From Sipunculus nudus (lineage: Eukaryota > Annelida > Sipuncula > Golfingiida > Sipunculidae), in assembly GCA_026874595.1 (NCBI GenBank), contig CM049320.1, forward strand, positions 35,312,214 through 35,376,213: DNA of 64,000 bases, given 5' to 3'. Positions 9,821 to 20,138 of this stretch are shown here, piece by piece. Within the stretch, counting starts at the first letter, position 1, and each line of letters starts with the position of its first letter. Position numbers and translations under genes: made by a program. The notes beneath the pieces were generated by a model. That model did no database searches. It saw nothing but the letters and a program-made list of their open reading frames with translations, and had not been told where the DNA came from.

Positions 9821-11559
9821 CGGGATAAGGCAGGAAATTCCTGTCTGTAAAGACTGTTATTTTGTTTAGTTTTCATTATATTTGCTTCAACAGTGCGTGG
9901 ATGCACTGTGAAGTGGTAGGCTTGTCGGTGTCCTACTGCTAGGATATTGCAGATTTCTGCTAGTGATTTTTCGGGCAGTAATTCTGTCATAGCGAAGGCC
10001 AAGTAGGTTAAGTTTTTTGTTGCTTGTATTTCCCTGTTATTTTCTTGTGTGTTCAATTGTGGTGTGTTTTTTATTGTGTTGTTGCCCCATGCAGGGCGGC
10101 TTGGGGCTGGGGCGGGGAGGAGTGGGATTTTGTTTGTTTTTTCTTTGTTAAGTTTTTCGTTTATTCTGTAGTCCGAATTTGCCTTTTTGTAAATGGGACA
10201 GGACTTATAGCTGGCTATATGCTGCCCATTACAGTTTGCGCATTTTGCGCTCTGTTTTGGTTTGTCGCAGTCTTTTAGTGTGTGTCCTTGTGTGCCACAA
10301 CGGAGACACCGGGGCTGTAAGTTACATTTTTTTGCTGAGTGGCCAAATCTTTGGCAATTGTAGCACTGAGCTACTTCACTCAACTCTTGGTATTCAGTCA
10401 TTTTGTATGTTTTGTGTCCTAGTCTGATGTTTGTTTGTTGTGCTGTTTTATATTGTTGGGTGGTTGCAAAGGTAAGTTTCATAACTTTACTTTTGCCTAG
10501 TCTGTGTGCTTCTGTTACTCCTAGGGCTGTGAGTTCTTCGGTGATTTGTTGTGCGGTCATTTCGTCTGGGATTCCTTTAATGACTCCCTTTGTTTGTTTT
10601 TTGGTGTTTGTCTTGTTGATCAGTTTGTTTGTTGTAGTTTCTGTTACTTGTAGTGCTGGGAGAGTGTCCATGTTGGTGTCATCTGTTGTGTTTTGATTTC
10701 CGTTGGTCGGTTGTGGGTTTGTGTTTTGTTTGTTTGCTTGCTGTTGGGTGTATGGGGAGGTCGATTTTTTTGGTTTTTTGTTTGATTTTGGTGGTTGTGT
10801 GGGACTTGTGGTGTCGTTTGTGGGTGACATTTTCCTTTTTGGTGATGCTGTGGGTTTTGTGCTATTTGTTAACATTTGCACTTGAGTTTGAATTGGTGTT
10901 GTGTCCACTAGTTTGAGTTGTCTTCTCGCTGCTGGGTTTGTGTATGCGGGTTTCCTGTTTGTTGTGTTTAAGTCCCTATCAAGGGTTTGTAGTGCTGCTT
11001 CACAGCTTTGTAGTTTTGGTGTGTTTGTGGTTTGTTTTTCGTCTGTCGGGTGATATGTTTTGTTTTGTTTTGGTTGTTCTTGAGTTGTTTTTTTGTCCAG
11101 ACTTTTTTTGTTGATTTTGTCCATGTTTTGTGGGTCAGTGTTTTGTTCAGGGTTTTGGGGTTTTTCTGTGTTGTTGGTGCTTACCTGCTGTGTTTGATTT
11201 GTCATTGGAGTGTTCTCTGATTTGTTTTTGTTTTGTTCACTTATGATTTTTCTCATCTCTTTTATTTCATTAGTCATGTGCCTGATTAAGTCTCTCTGTT
11301 CGGCTAATTCTTGTTTCTGTGTGGCGATAGTCTCCCTTAGGAGATCTATCAGTGATTGTGTATTTTCCTCGACATTTTGTGTTTTTTTGTTTTCTTTGTG
11401 TGTTTGGTTTTCAGCTTGTTTTTTCTTGGGGTCTTTCTTTAGTTTTGGTTTTGTTGTATCCTGTTTTGTCGTTTTTCCTTTGTTTACTTTGGCCCTACAT
11501 GTATCCATAAAATCCACTGCTGGGATCATTGTTGGTTTAGTTCCAGTGCGGGCGGCCAT
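9817..11559 (-). CDS. LINE ORF1, gag-like nucleic-acid-binding protein (580 aa)
   Basis: ORF1 encodes the RNA-binding, RNP-forming protein of the LINE. The ATG at 11559-11557 is the first of the frame and has G at +4. The first 320 residues are rich in Lys, Thr, Asn and Gln, with a likely coiled coil around residues 66-112. Residues 321-390 resemble the RRM/PRE_C2HC region that precedes zinc knuckles in jockey-type ORF1 proteins. Three zinc knuckles follow: C399-C402-H407-C412, C418-C421-H426-C431 and a variant C440-C443-H447-C454 with spacing CX2CX3HX6C. The TGA stop overlaps the ORF2 frame as TTGA. The same RRM plus three-knuckle module is found in the gag-only elements E1 and G1, but their N-terminal halves differ. 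The frame is intact. Confidence 0.9.
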   Translation of the reverse strand: MAARTGTKPTMIPAVDFMDTCRAKVNKGKTTKQDTTKPKLKKDPKKKQAENQTHKENKKTQNVEENTQSLIDLLRETIATQKQELAEQRDLIRHMTNEIKEMRKIISEQNKNKSENTPMTNQTQQVSTNNTEKPQNPEQNTDPQNMDKINKKSLDKKTTQEQPKQNKTYHPTDEKQTTNTPKLQSCEAALQTLDRDLNTTNRKPAYTNPAARRQLKLVDTTPIQTQVQMLTNSTKPTASPKRKMSPTNDTTSPTQPPKSNKKPKKSTSPYTQQQANKQNTNPQPTNGNQNTTDDTNMDTLPALQVTETTTNKLINKTNTKKQTKGVIKGIPDEMTAQQITEELTALGVTEAHRLGKSKVMKLTFATTQQYKTAQQTNIRLGHKTYKMTEYQELSEVAQCYNCQRFGHSAKKCNLQPRCLRCGTQGHTLKDCDKPKQSAKCANCNGQHIASYKSCPIYKKANSDYRINEKLNKEKTNKIPLLPAPAPSRPAWGNNTIKNTPQLNTQENNREIQATKNLTYLAFAMTELLPEKSLAEICNILAVGHRQAYHFTVHPRTVEANIMKTKQNNSLYRQEFPALSR

Positions 11560-12046
11560 ATTGCTAGTAGCAGATTGGCCCCTGCTTTTGTTTGTGATTT
11601 ATTTTAATCCTAATTAGGTGTTTATGAGTTTAGTAGCGTTAGCGTCACTTACTTGTTTCTGGTCTCAGAGTGCATGCGCGTATGTAATTTCACTTACTTT
11701 ACTGTGTTTGTGTATGTCTATCTTGTTTCTGTGTCTTGTATCTGTATTTGGCGTCTGTATCTTGTTTGATCTTGTAGTCTTTGTCTTTAAGTTGTTGTTT
11801 CTCTATGTGTTGTTGATGATGCTTGTTAGTCCTAAGAAGGACTGTTTGGGTGGCGCCGGCCGGCCCAGTCAGACTTAACACAATGTGTAAGTTTCACTGA
11901 CTGAGCTAACAGGGTGCTAATTGGAGATGGTCTGGTGATCTTCTTAATTAGTGTCAGGTATCACAAAGGATGCTGGAGGCTGGTGGCTGGAGAGACTCAC
12001 TGGCACGTCCGCACGGTACGGTGGTCAGTGAGCGAGAGTCTGTGAC
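11560..12046 (-). promoter_or_regulatory. LINE 5' UTR with DPE-like internal promoter motif
   Basis: About 0.49 kb precedes ORF1. On the minus strand a GGACGTG motif at 12010-12004 matches the downstream promoter element of jockey, I and Doc elements. If it sits at +27 to +33, as in the two gag-only elements here, transcription would start near 12036. An inverted repeat AGTCCTAAGAAGGACT (plus strand, 11828-11843) recurs in the 3' UTR. The promoter reading is an inference from motif and spacing. Confidence 0.45.
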
Positions 12047-12060
12047 CCGCAAAGAGTAGA

Positions 12061-12142
12061 CTAGAACTAGTATTTTGAGTCACTAGACAGACACGGTTGA
12101 GGTGGTCTGGGACCACCGCCCCGGCCTGTCTCTTTAGACTAT
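12061..12142 (-). other. Conserved 3' terminal RNA domain of LINE copy X
   Basis: The sense strand has GTCTAAAGAGAC (plus 12128-12139), GCCGGGGC, hairpin GGTGGTC-CCA-GACCACC, TCAAC, GTGTCT and the AGTCT-type tail. The stem sequence is entirely different from that of E1/E2 at several pairs, yet still pairs perfectly. Confidence 0.8.
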
Positions 12143-15009
12143 AATTTTGATGCCGAAAATTGCCACACAAGCCAAGCCAAGGAGCCGCGAAGAGCCACCA
12201 GCAGGCACCCGCACCGGTGACCGAGAAAGCTACATCATCCACACCCACAAAGCCCCGAGCGGGCCACTCACCGCACGGATACCAGCAGCAAAGCCGCTGC
12301 CCCCACGAACCCGGTCGCGAGCGACATCCCCGAGCAGAATGCGCACCACAACAGAGAGACCCCAACACGAGCAGGGAAACCCAGACCGCCGCCAGAACAA
12401 CTCCTACCGCGAAGAGCCGGACTTCCTGTAGCTTGGATCGGGCAGGCTGTCTTGGCTTGGTCTTCGGCTGGTCCCCGAGCAGTGGGCCTAAAGTTGTCTG
12501 TCTGCCCACTGTCAGGGATTCTTGGCTTGTCTTGCTAGTCTTGACTTGGGTTCCGGCTGTCGGGGTGGTCTTGTCTTCTCTTGGCTTGTCCTAGGGCTAC
12601 CAGTCTTGACTTGTCTTGAGGCTTGGTCTTGGGTCTTGGTCTTGTGGCAGGCAGCGGACCTAAAGTTGTCTGTCTGTCCGCTGCCAGGTCGATCAGTGAT
12701 TGATTAGTCCTAAATAGGACTGTTGGGGGGGGGGGGGGGGGTAGTCCTAAAAAGGACTGTTGGGGGTCTTGTCTGGTCTGTCTGGAGCTGTCCCGGTGTA
12801 GGTCTGGGTAGTCGTCTTGGAAGTTGCTGTCAGTGGGCGGATGGGGTGTGCGCTCGTCTGGGTGCCCTCTAATCTTCCGCTGGTGGTGTGGGGGGGCTGC
12901 CGCTGGACTTGCGCGTCGGTGTCGGATGCTGCTGTTGGTGGTTGTCAGGGGTAGTAGTTGTCCGTGGTGGGGGTGTGGGGGGGGGGGGGGGGGGGGCCGT
13001 AGATTTCTTTATAAATTTTATGAGTATCACATGGGATTTTTTAAGAAAATACCTCATGATCATTTACCCTTATATTGGCCTAAAGGAGATATCTATAGGA
13101 GATATCTTTATAGTTAGAAATCTGGGCGGCCGGTGGACTCTCAGTTTGTACTTTTATGTTAAGTATCACATAAATATCTTTAAGAGATATTTATGGTCAT
13201 GTACTTTTATAGGAAATACTTATAAGAAGTATTTTTATATAAGCGCAGACTGAGAGAGGAGGGGGCGGGGGTAGTTGAGGCTAGTGGCGGCATCAGTTTC
13301 CATCCACTTGCTAGTGGCCGGCTTCAGTTTCCATGCCACTGGTCTGCCGGAGATGCTGTAAATTACTAATAAAATCTGTAATTATATCTTATATATGAGC
13401 GTCGGATAACCAGATATTTCGTCGATATTGTGAAAAATACAAAAACAAAAGGGTGAAAAACCGGTAAAAATCATAAAAAACGTGGGTTAGTGTGCATGAA
13501 AAAATGATGAGTGAGGTGGTGTATTTACATGAATTGTGCTCTTCCTTTTTTTTTTTTTTTTTTTTTTTGTTAAAAGTTAATGGTGTATAAAACAGCATGG
13601 TGCATTTTTTGTACATGGGTTTAGTATGGCTCTATTCTAATTGGGGGTGTATTAGTATTGGTTAGTGGAGCGGTGTTGTGTCGGTGAATATGTATTTCCC
13701 AGAGTTGTGTCTTGTTTTAATCTCCGGCAATAATAGTGTCCCGGTTTGGGCACTTTGCCTTCGATTTATGTTATTATTGTTCTTTAATAAAATATTGTGT
13801 ATTTCTGAGTATTAATTGTTCTGTGTTCCTTGTAGTTTTTGCTTTTATTTTGTTTGGTTTTTATTTTGTGGAAAGGTAAAACGCGTCTCGACCGAGCCGG
13901 CGAATTACTCATCCCATATCAGGTGACGTTAGGTGTGTTGTTTAATTGAAGATGTTATGAATAAATCTCAGACAATAGTAGTGACCCGGTTTGGGCACTT
14001 TGTCTTTGATTTATGTTATTATTGTTCTTTATTAAAATATTGTGTATTACTAAGTATTAGTTGTTCTATGTTCCTTGTAGTTTCTGCTTTTATTCTGTTT
14101 GGTTTTTATTTTTGTGGAAAGGTAAAACGCGTCTCGACCGAGCCTGCGAATTACTCATCCCATATTTGGTGATGTTTGGTGTGTTGTTTAATTGAAGATG
14201 TAATGAATAAATCTCAGACAATAGTAGTGACCCGGTTTGGGCACTTTGTCTTTGATTCATGTTGTTGTGGGTTTTAATAAAGTTTTAGCTTAATATAAGG
14301 ATGTTGTTTTGTTGTTTTTAAGGTGTTTGGGAGGTTGTATTTTACTAAGCTGGTAAGTGATTGTTTTTGGGCGGGGGCGGTTTGCGCTCTTTTATGTGCT
14401 CTCTAATTTTTGTGTTTGTACTGGGAGGGGGGGGGGGGGGGACGAGTGTAGTGAGGTTTGTTTACTGTGAGAGTTCCTTTATTGTGTTTTTTGTTCGTGT
14501 GTGGTTTTTCTTTGTTGTCATGTCGGGGCGAGTGCTTTATTTTATTTTTGAGTGTGGGTTTTATTATTGTTTTGTTAGGAAATGGGTGGTTTTTGTGGTT
14601 TGTTTTTATTGTTATGTTGTTTGGGAGTCGGTTTGGTCGGGGGGCGGGGCTGACATGTTAATTAGGGGATGCCAGCTGCAGGGGAGTGCAGGTATTGCGT
14701 TCCTCTGCAGCTAGGATCCGATGATTAATTGATGGTCGGGTTGTTTTTTCTATTTTTCTAGGCCTAATATTTTTAGAGATAATTATTTATTTTCGTCAAA
14801 ATTTCGTGGGGTTTTTGTATGGATAAAGTTTTTTGGGTTCCGTAAATTTCGAGTTTCTATTATTATTTCAAGTATGTTTATTTCGTTCCTAAATTTTGTA
14901 CGGGCCGTAGTTTGATGAAAAGTTTGTATGTAAGGGTGGGGCGTATTTGGGGGTCGTGGGTCATTGAGAGTAGGTCGTGGCCCCGACCTAGTGCCATGGC
15001 TTGACCTGT

Positions 15010-15100
15010 CTAGACTAGACTAGAACTAGTATTTTGAGTCACTAGACAGACACGGTTGAGGTGGTCTGGGACCACCGCCCCGGCCTGTCTCTTTAGACTA
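15010..15100 (-). other. Conserved 3' terminal RNA domain of LINE copy Y
   Basis: Same as in copy X, with GTCTAAAGAGAC at plus 15087-15098 and a tail longer by about two pentamers. Confidence 0.75.
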
Positions 15101-16474
15101 TAATTTTGATGTCGAAAATTGCCACACAAGCCAAGCCAAGGAGCCGCGAGAACCACCAGCACGCACCCGCACCGGTGACCGTGAAAGCTACATCATCCAC
15201 ACCCACAAAGCCCCGAGCGGGCCACTTACCGCACGGATATCAGCAGCAAAGCCGCTGCCCCCACGACCCCGGTCGCGAGCGACATCCCCGAGCAGAATGC
15301 GCACCACAACAGAGAGACCCCAACACAAGCAGGGAAACCCAGATCGCCGCCAGAACAACCTCTACCGCGAAGAGCCGGACTTCCTGTGACTTGGATCGGG
15401 CAGGCTGTCTTGGCTTGGTCTTCAGCTGGTCCCCGAGCAGTGGGCCTAAAGTTGTCTGTCTGCCCACTGTCAGGGATTCTTGGCTTGTCTTGCTAGTCTT
15501 GACTTGGGTTCCGGCTGTCGGGGTGGTCTTGTCTTCTCTTGGCTTGTCCTAGGGCTACCAGTCTTGACTTGTCTTGAGGCTTGGTCTTGGGTCTTGGTCT
15601 TGTGGCAGGCAGCGGACCTAAAGTTGTCTGTCTGTCCGCTGCCAGGTCGATCAGTGATTGATTAGTCCTAAATAGGACTGTTGGGGGGTTAGTCCTAAAG
15701 AGGACTGTTGGGGGTCTTGTCTGGTCTGTCTGGAGCTGTCCCGGTGTAGGTCTGGGTAGTCGTCTTGGAAGTTGCTGTCAGTGGGCGGATGGGGTGTGCG
15801 CTCGTCTGGGTGCCCTCTAATCTTCCGCTGGTGGTGTAGGGGGGCTGCCGCAGGACTTGCGCGTCGGTGTCGGATGCTGCTGTTGGTGGTTGTCAGGGGT
15901 AGTAGTTGTCCTTGGTGGGGGTGGGGGGGGGGGGCCGTAGATTTCTTTATAATTTTATAAGTATCACATGGGATTTTTTAAGAAAATACCTCATGATCAT
16001 TTACCCTTATATTGGCCTAAATGAGATATCTATATGAGATATCTTTATAGTTAGAAATCTAGCCGGCCGGTGGAGCTCTCAGTTTGTACTTTTATATTAA
16101 GTATCACATAAATATTTATAAGAGATATTTACGATCATGTACTTTTATAGGAAATACTTATAAGAAGTATTTTTATATAAGCGCAGACTGAGAGAGGAGG
16201 GGGCGGGGGTAGTTGAGGGTAGTGGCGGCATCAGTTTCCATCCACTTGCTAGTGGCCGGCTTCGGTTTCCATGCCACTGGTCTGCCGGAGATGCTGTAAA
16301 TTACTAATAAAATCTGTAATTATATCTTATATATGAGCGTCGGATAACCAGATATTTCGTCGATATTGTGAAAAATACAAAAACAAAAGGGAGAAAAACC
16401 GGTAAAAATCATAAAAAACGTGGGTTAGTGTGCATGAAAAAATGATGAGTGAGGTGGTGTATTTACATGGATTG

Positions 16475-16506
<32 letters not shown>

Positions 16507-17069
16507 GTGTTAAAAGTTAATGGTGTATAAAACAGCATGGTGCATTTTTTGTACATGGGTTTAGTATGGTTCTATTCTAATTGGGGGTGTATTAGTATTG
16601 GTTAGTGGATCGGTGTTGTGTCGGTGAATATGTATTTTCCAGAGTTGTGTCTTGTTTTAATCTCCGGCAATAATAGTGTCCCGGTTTGGGCACTTTGCTT
16701 TCGATTTGTGTTATTATTGTTCTTTAATAAAATATTGTGTATTTCTGAGTATTAATTGTTCTGTGTTCCTTGTAGTTTTTGCTTTTATTTTGTTTGGTTT
16801 TTATTTTATGGAAAGGTAAAACGCGTCTCGACCGAGCCGGCGTATTACTCATCCCATATCAGGTGACGTTAGGTGTGTTGTTTAATTGAAGATGTTATAA
16901 ATAAATCTCCGACAATAGTAGTGACCCGGTTTGGGCACTTTGTCTTTGATTTATGTCATTATTGTTCTTTATTAAAATATTGTATATTACTGAGTGTTAG
17001 TTGTTCTATGTTCCTTGTAGTTTCTGCTTTTATTCTGTTCGGGTTTTATTTTTTTTTATTTTTTTTTTT

Positions 17070-17102
<33 letters not shown>

Positions 17103-17978
17103 TTTTGTGGGAAGGTAAAACGCGTCTCGACCGAGCCTGCGAATTACTCATCCCATATTTGGTGATGTTTGGTATGTTGTTTAATTGAAGATGTAATGAA
17201 TAAATCTCAGACAATAGTAGTGACCCGGTTTGGGCACTTTGTCTTTGATTCATGTTGTTGTGGGTTTTAATAAAGTTTTGGCTTAATATAAGGATGTTGT
17301 TTTGTTGTTTTTAGGGTGTTAGGGAGGTTGTATTTTACTAGACTGGTAAGTGAATGTTTTTGGGCGGGGGCGGTTTGCGCTCTTTTATGTGCTCTCTAAT
17401 TTTTGTGTTTGTACTGGGAGGGGGGGGGGGGGACGAGTGTAGTGAGGTTTGTTTACTGTGAGAGTTGTGTTTTTTGTTCGTGTGTGGTTTTTCTTTGTTG
17501 TCATGTCGGGGCGAGTGCTTTATTTTATTTTGAGTGTGGGTTTTATTATCGTTTTGTTAGGAAATGGGTGGTTTTTGTGGTTTATTTTTATTGTTATATT
17601 GTTTGGGAGTCGGTTTGGTCGGGGGGCGGGGCTGATGTGTTAATTAGGGGATGCCAGCTGCAGGGGAGTGCAGGTATTGTGTTCCTCTGCAGCTAGGATC
17701 CGATGATTAATTGATGGTCGGGGTGTTTTTTCTATTTTCCTATGCCTAATAGTTTTAAGGATATTTATTTATTTTCGTCAAAATTTCGTAGGGTTTTAGT
17801 ATGGATAGAGTTTTTTGGGTTCCGTAAATTTTGAGTTTCTATTATTATTTCAAGTATGTTTGTTTCGTTCCTAAACTTTGTACGGGCCGTAGTTTTGATG
17901 AAAAGTTTGTATGAAAGGATGGGGCGTATTCGAGGGTCGTGGGTCAATTAATGTAGGTCGCGGCCCCGGCCTAGTGCC
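15010..17978 (-). mobile_element. Short LINE copy Y, 3' UTR only (right edge approximate)
   Basis: A second LINE 3' end occurs at 15010 (sense CTAGTTCTAGTCTAGTCTAGAC). It is followed by a complete distal 3' UTR whose monomer 1 ends near 17978, where copy X resumes. The sequence ATGGCTTGACCTGT lies on both sides (14996-15009 and 17979-17992) and may be the target duplication. Because the monomer carries the same sequence, the right edge is uncertain and unequal crossing-over is an alternative. Y has diverged more than X from copy 1. Confidence 0.6.
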
Positions 17979-18365
17979 ATGGCTTGACCTGTTGGTTGAT
18001 TGTTGTGTTTTGTAGTATGTAAAACAGGGGGTGCCAGCTGCAGCGGGGTAAGTTGTGTACCCGCCGCAGCTAGGATCCGATGTTTGATTGATGGTCTGGG
18101 TGTTTTTTCTAATTTTCTGGGCCTGATATTTCTTATAATTTTTATTATTTTTCGACGTAATTTCGTGAAACTCGGGAATGGATAAAGTTTAGTGTGTCCT
18201 GTTAATTTGGAGTTTCTATTACTATTTTAAGTGCGTAAATTTTGTTCCTGAAATTTGTACGGGCCGATGTTCAGTAACTAATTTGTGTGGAGGGATGGGA
18301 TGTCTTAGGGGTCAATTAATGTAGGTTGCGGCCCCTACCTAGTGCCTTGGCCTGACCTGTTAATT

Positions 18366-18455
18366 AGACTAGACTAGATCTTGTAATTATAGTCATCAGA
18401 CATCTCAGTTGAGATAAGCTGAGCTTGATCGCCCTGGATGTCTCTTTAGACTAGA
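18366..18455 (-). other. Conserved 3' terminal RNA domain of G1
   Basis: The sense strand has GTCTAAAGAGAC (plus 18440-18451), CCAGGGC, a hairpin GAT(C)AAGC-TCA-GCTTATC with one bulged C, TCAAC, TGTCT and an AGTCT tail. The stem differs from both the LINE and E1 versions but keeps seven pairs and a three-base loop. Confidence 0.75.
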
Positions 18456-18836
18456 AGTTCTTAATCCCTTTAAATAAAGGTTTCAAGTTTTCCAAGATCG
18501 AAATAAAGTTGAAATTTTGAAATCGAAAAATTTAAGATCGAAAAATCGTTCCGTTCGCAGTGCTTTAGACGAAAATGCCACATGTCTGTATTAGTTGACC
18601 AGGGGGGATCCCAGCTGCAGCGGTAGGAAGTCTGTTTTCTATGGATGTACAATGGGGTGGATCCTAGCTGCACTGGAATAAAATTTCGCTTTTCTTCGTT
18701 ATTGATTTTTAGAGTTCGTTTGTTCCTGGTCAGCCAACCGTGAGACACTTCAATATCGTTTTACAATCTTGCTCGGAGCTTTGTTTGCGCTTTGTTTATA
18801 CTTCTGGAGCCGTGAGAACTTTCATTGTTTACTGTG

Positions 18837-20138
18837 TCAGGTTTCCTGAAGGCCGGATTCAGTCTTTTCTTCAACACTTGTTTCCGTTGTACTTGCTTCA
18901 GTTATTTGAGATTCTTCTGATGGATTTTCGGCCTCCATTTCTTCTGTTTCGTCTTCAGCTTCTGATTCTGAGGTTGCGTATGTTGCTTGCGGGATCTGTT
19001 CCACTACTTCATATATCTTTTCTTTTGTGTTATGCAGCTTTATGGGATCACGTTCAGTCCATGAGTCAAACCAATCTTTGTATAACGGTTTTAAATCTTC
19101 CATGTGGTAATCGAGGTCGTCTGGGTGGATTGGTGTGTCCATTAGAAATTGAGCTACATAGGCAATGTTCCGTGCTTGTGTTTGTCGTAGGTCTTCATCG
19201 TAATCATTATACAGTACTGCTGCAGCCACCATATATATGAGTTGAGTTCCAGTGAAGTGTAGGGTCTGTACTTGTGCGTCTGCAGTCGTCTTCGGTGTTT
19301 CCGCTACTTTTGATGGTTCCGTCTGTATTATTGGTGTCTGGCTCGTTTCTTGAGGTTCCGTGGGTTGTGATATTGCTTGGCAAGGAGGTGATGTCTTTTG
19401 TTGTGCTAGTTGACGATATTTTTTGTAGAAAGGGCACCCTCTGTAGGAAGTGGCGTGGTCCCCTTGACAGTTTGCGCATGTTTTCTGTGTTTTGGTACAT
19501 TGATTTGTTCGGTGTTCAGGTGCTCCACATCGGTAGCATCTAGGCTTGTTTTGACATTCTCGGCTGTGGTGTCCCCATCCTGAGCAGCGGCCACAGAATG
19601 GATGAGTAATGGTCAGGTATTCTTCGGTTTTGAATAACTTGTAACCGGCTTTTAGTCCATGTTGCAATGCGGAATCAGCATCTTCTCTGCTTGTCATGAG
19701 GACCTTGACTTTGTGAATGGGCGACTTTGTAGCTGAGCTATATAGGCGTATCACATCCTTGATTGAGTAGGTTTCTTCTAGTAGTGACTTTAAATCTTGG
19801 GTGTCCGTAGATGGGGGAACGCCTTTCATCACCACAGGAAATTCTGTAAGTTTGGTTGGTTTTGCTCTCTCTCCTGATTTCTTACGTCTATGTTTCACCG
19901 TTGTAATCCCAGTGACGGTTTTGAATTTTCCATAACTTTTCCACTCCGCCAGGTTCTTTAGGCGAGATCCGTCTATTGCCTTGGTGGGGTGTATATATAA
20001 GCTGTCTCTTGTTTTGGTAGCTGTGTCCAGAGTTATATCTGGAAAGGCCGCTTTTAAACTCCTATACAGTTGTACCGGGTCATTGAGGATATCTGGTGGG
20101 ATACCCGAGACCAGGTAACCGTCCTCAGGCGAGGTCAT
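18837..20138 (-). CDS. Gag-like protein of element G1 (433 aa)
   Basis: An intact ORF from ATG 20138-20136 to TGA 18839-18837. It has the same architecture as the E1 protein: an N-terminal module with VQLYRSLKAAFPD, a basic linker, an RRM/PRE_C2HC-like region, and three zinc knuckles (CGRCSGWGHHSREC, CYRCGAPEHRTNQC, CANCQGDHATSYRGC). The C-terminus is acidic (Glu/Ser/Thr-rich). It is clearly diverged from E1 at sequence level, so the ORF1-only design has been kept in two separate families. The likely role is packaging of its own RNA; no endonuclease or polymerase is encoded. Confidence 0.85.
   Translation of the reverse strand: MTSPEDGYLVSGIPPDILNDPVQLYRSLKAAFPDITLDTATKTRDSLYIHPTKAIDGSRLKNLAEWKSYGKFKTVTGITTVKHRRKKSGERAKPTKLTEFPVVMKGVPPSTDTQDLKSLLEETYSIKDVIRLYSSATKSPIHKVKVLMTSREDADSALQHGLKAGYKLFKTEEYLTITHPFCGRCSGWGHHSRECQNKPRCYRCGAPEHRTNQCTKTQKTCANCQGDHATSYRGCPFYKKYRQLAQQKTSPPCQAISQPTEPQETSQTPIIQTEPSKVAETPKTTADAQVQTLHFTGTQLIYMVAAAVLYNDYDEDLRQTQARNIAYVAQFLMDTPIHPDDLDYHMEDLKPLYKDWFDSWTERDPIKLHNTKEKIYEVVEQIPQATYATSESEAEDETEEMEAENPSEESQITEASTTETSVEEKTESGLQET

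Larger units (their letters stand above)
1..12046 (-). mobile_element. Jockey-like two-ORF LINE, copy 1 (3' end outside window)
   Basis: This is a non-LTR retrotransposon read on the minus strand: 5' UTR near 11560-12046, ORF1 9817-11559, ORF2 6947-9820, then a long 3' UTR down to base 1 and beyond. The order ORF1 with zinc knuckles, then endonuclease plus reverse transcriptase without RNase H, is the layout of the jockey group. Comparison with copy X gives a full length of about 9.2 kb once the 3.0-kb insertion at 2513-5547 is removed. Base 1 corresponds to base 12231 of copy X, so about 170 bases of the 3' end lie before the window. The exact 5' end is unresolved: similarity to the promoter layout of the small gag elements puts it near 12036-12046, right beside the insertion site of copy X. 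Confidence 0.85.

Noticed and set aside
12150-12431. A 93-codon plus-strand ORF in the LINE 3' UTR (also at 1-202)
   Set aside because: Copy Y has a one-base deletion that breaks the frame, other frames are equally open, and it lies antisense to the LINE. Probably chance in GC-rich DNA.
12061-17978. LTRs of an LTR retrotransposon, because a 2.5-kb segment is repeated
   Set aside because: The repeated segments are LINE 3' ends with tails and 5' truncation; no TG..CA ends, primer site or gag-pol-integrase lie between them.
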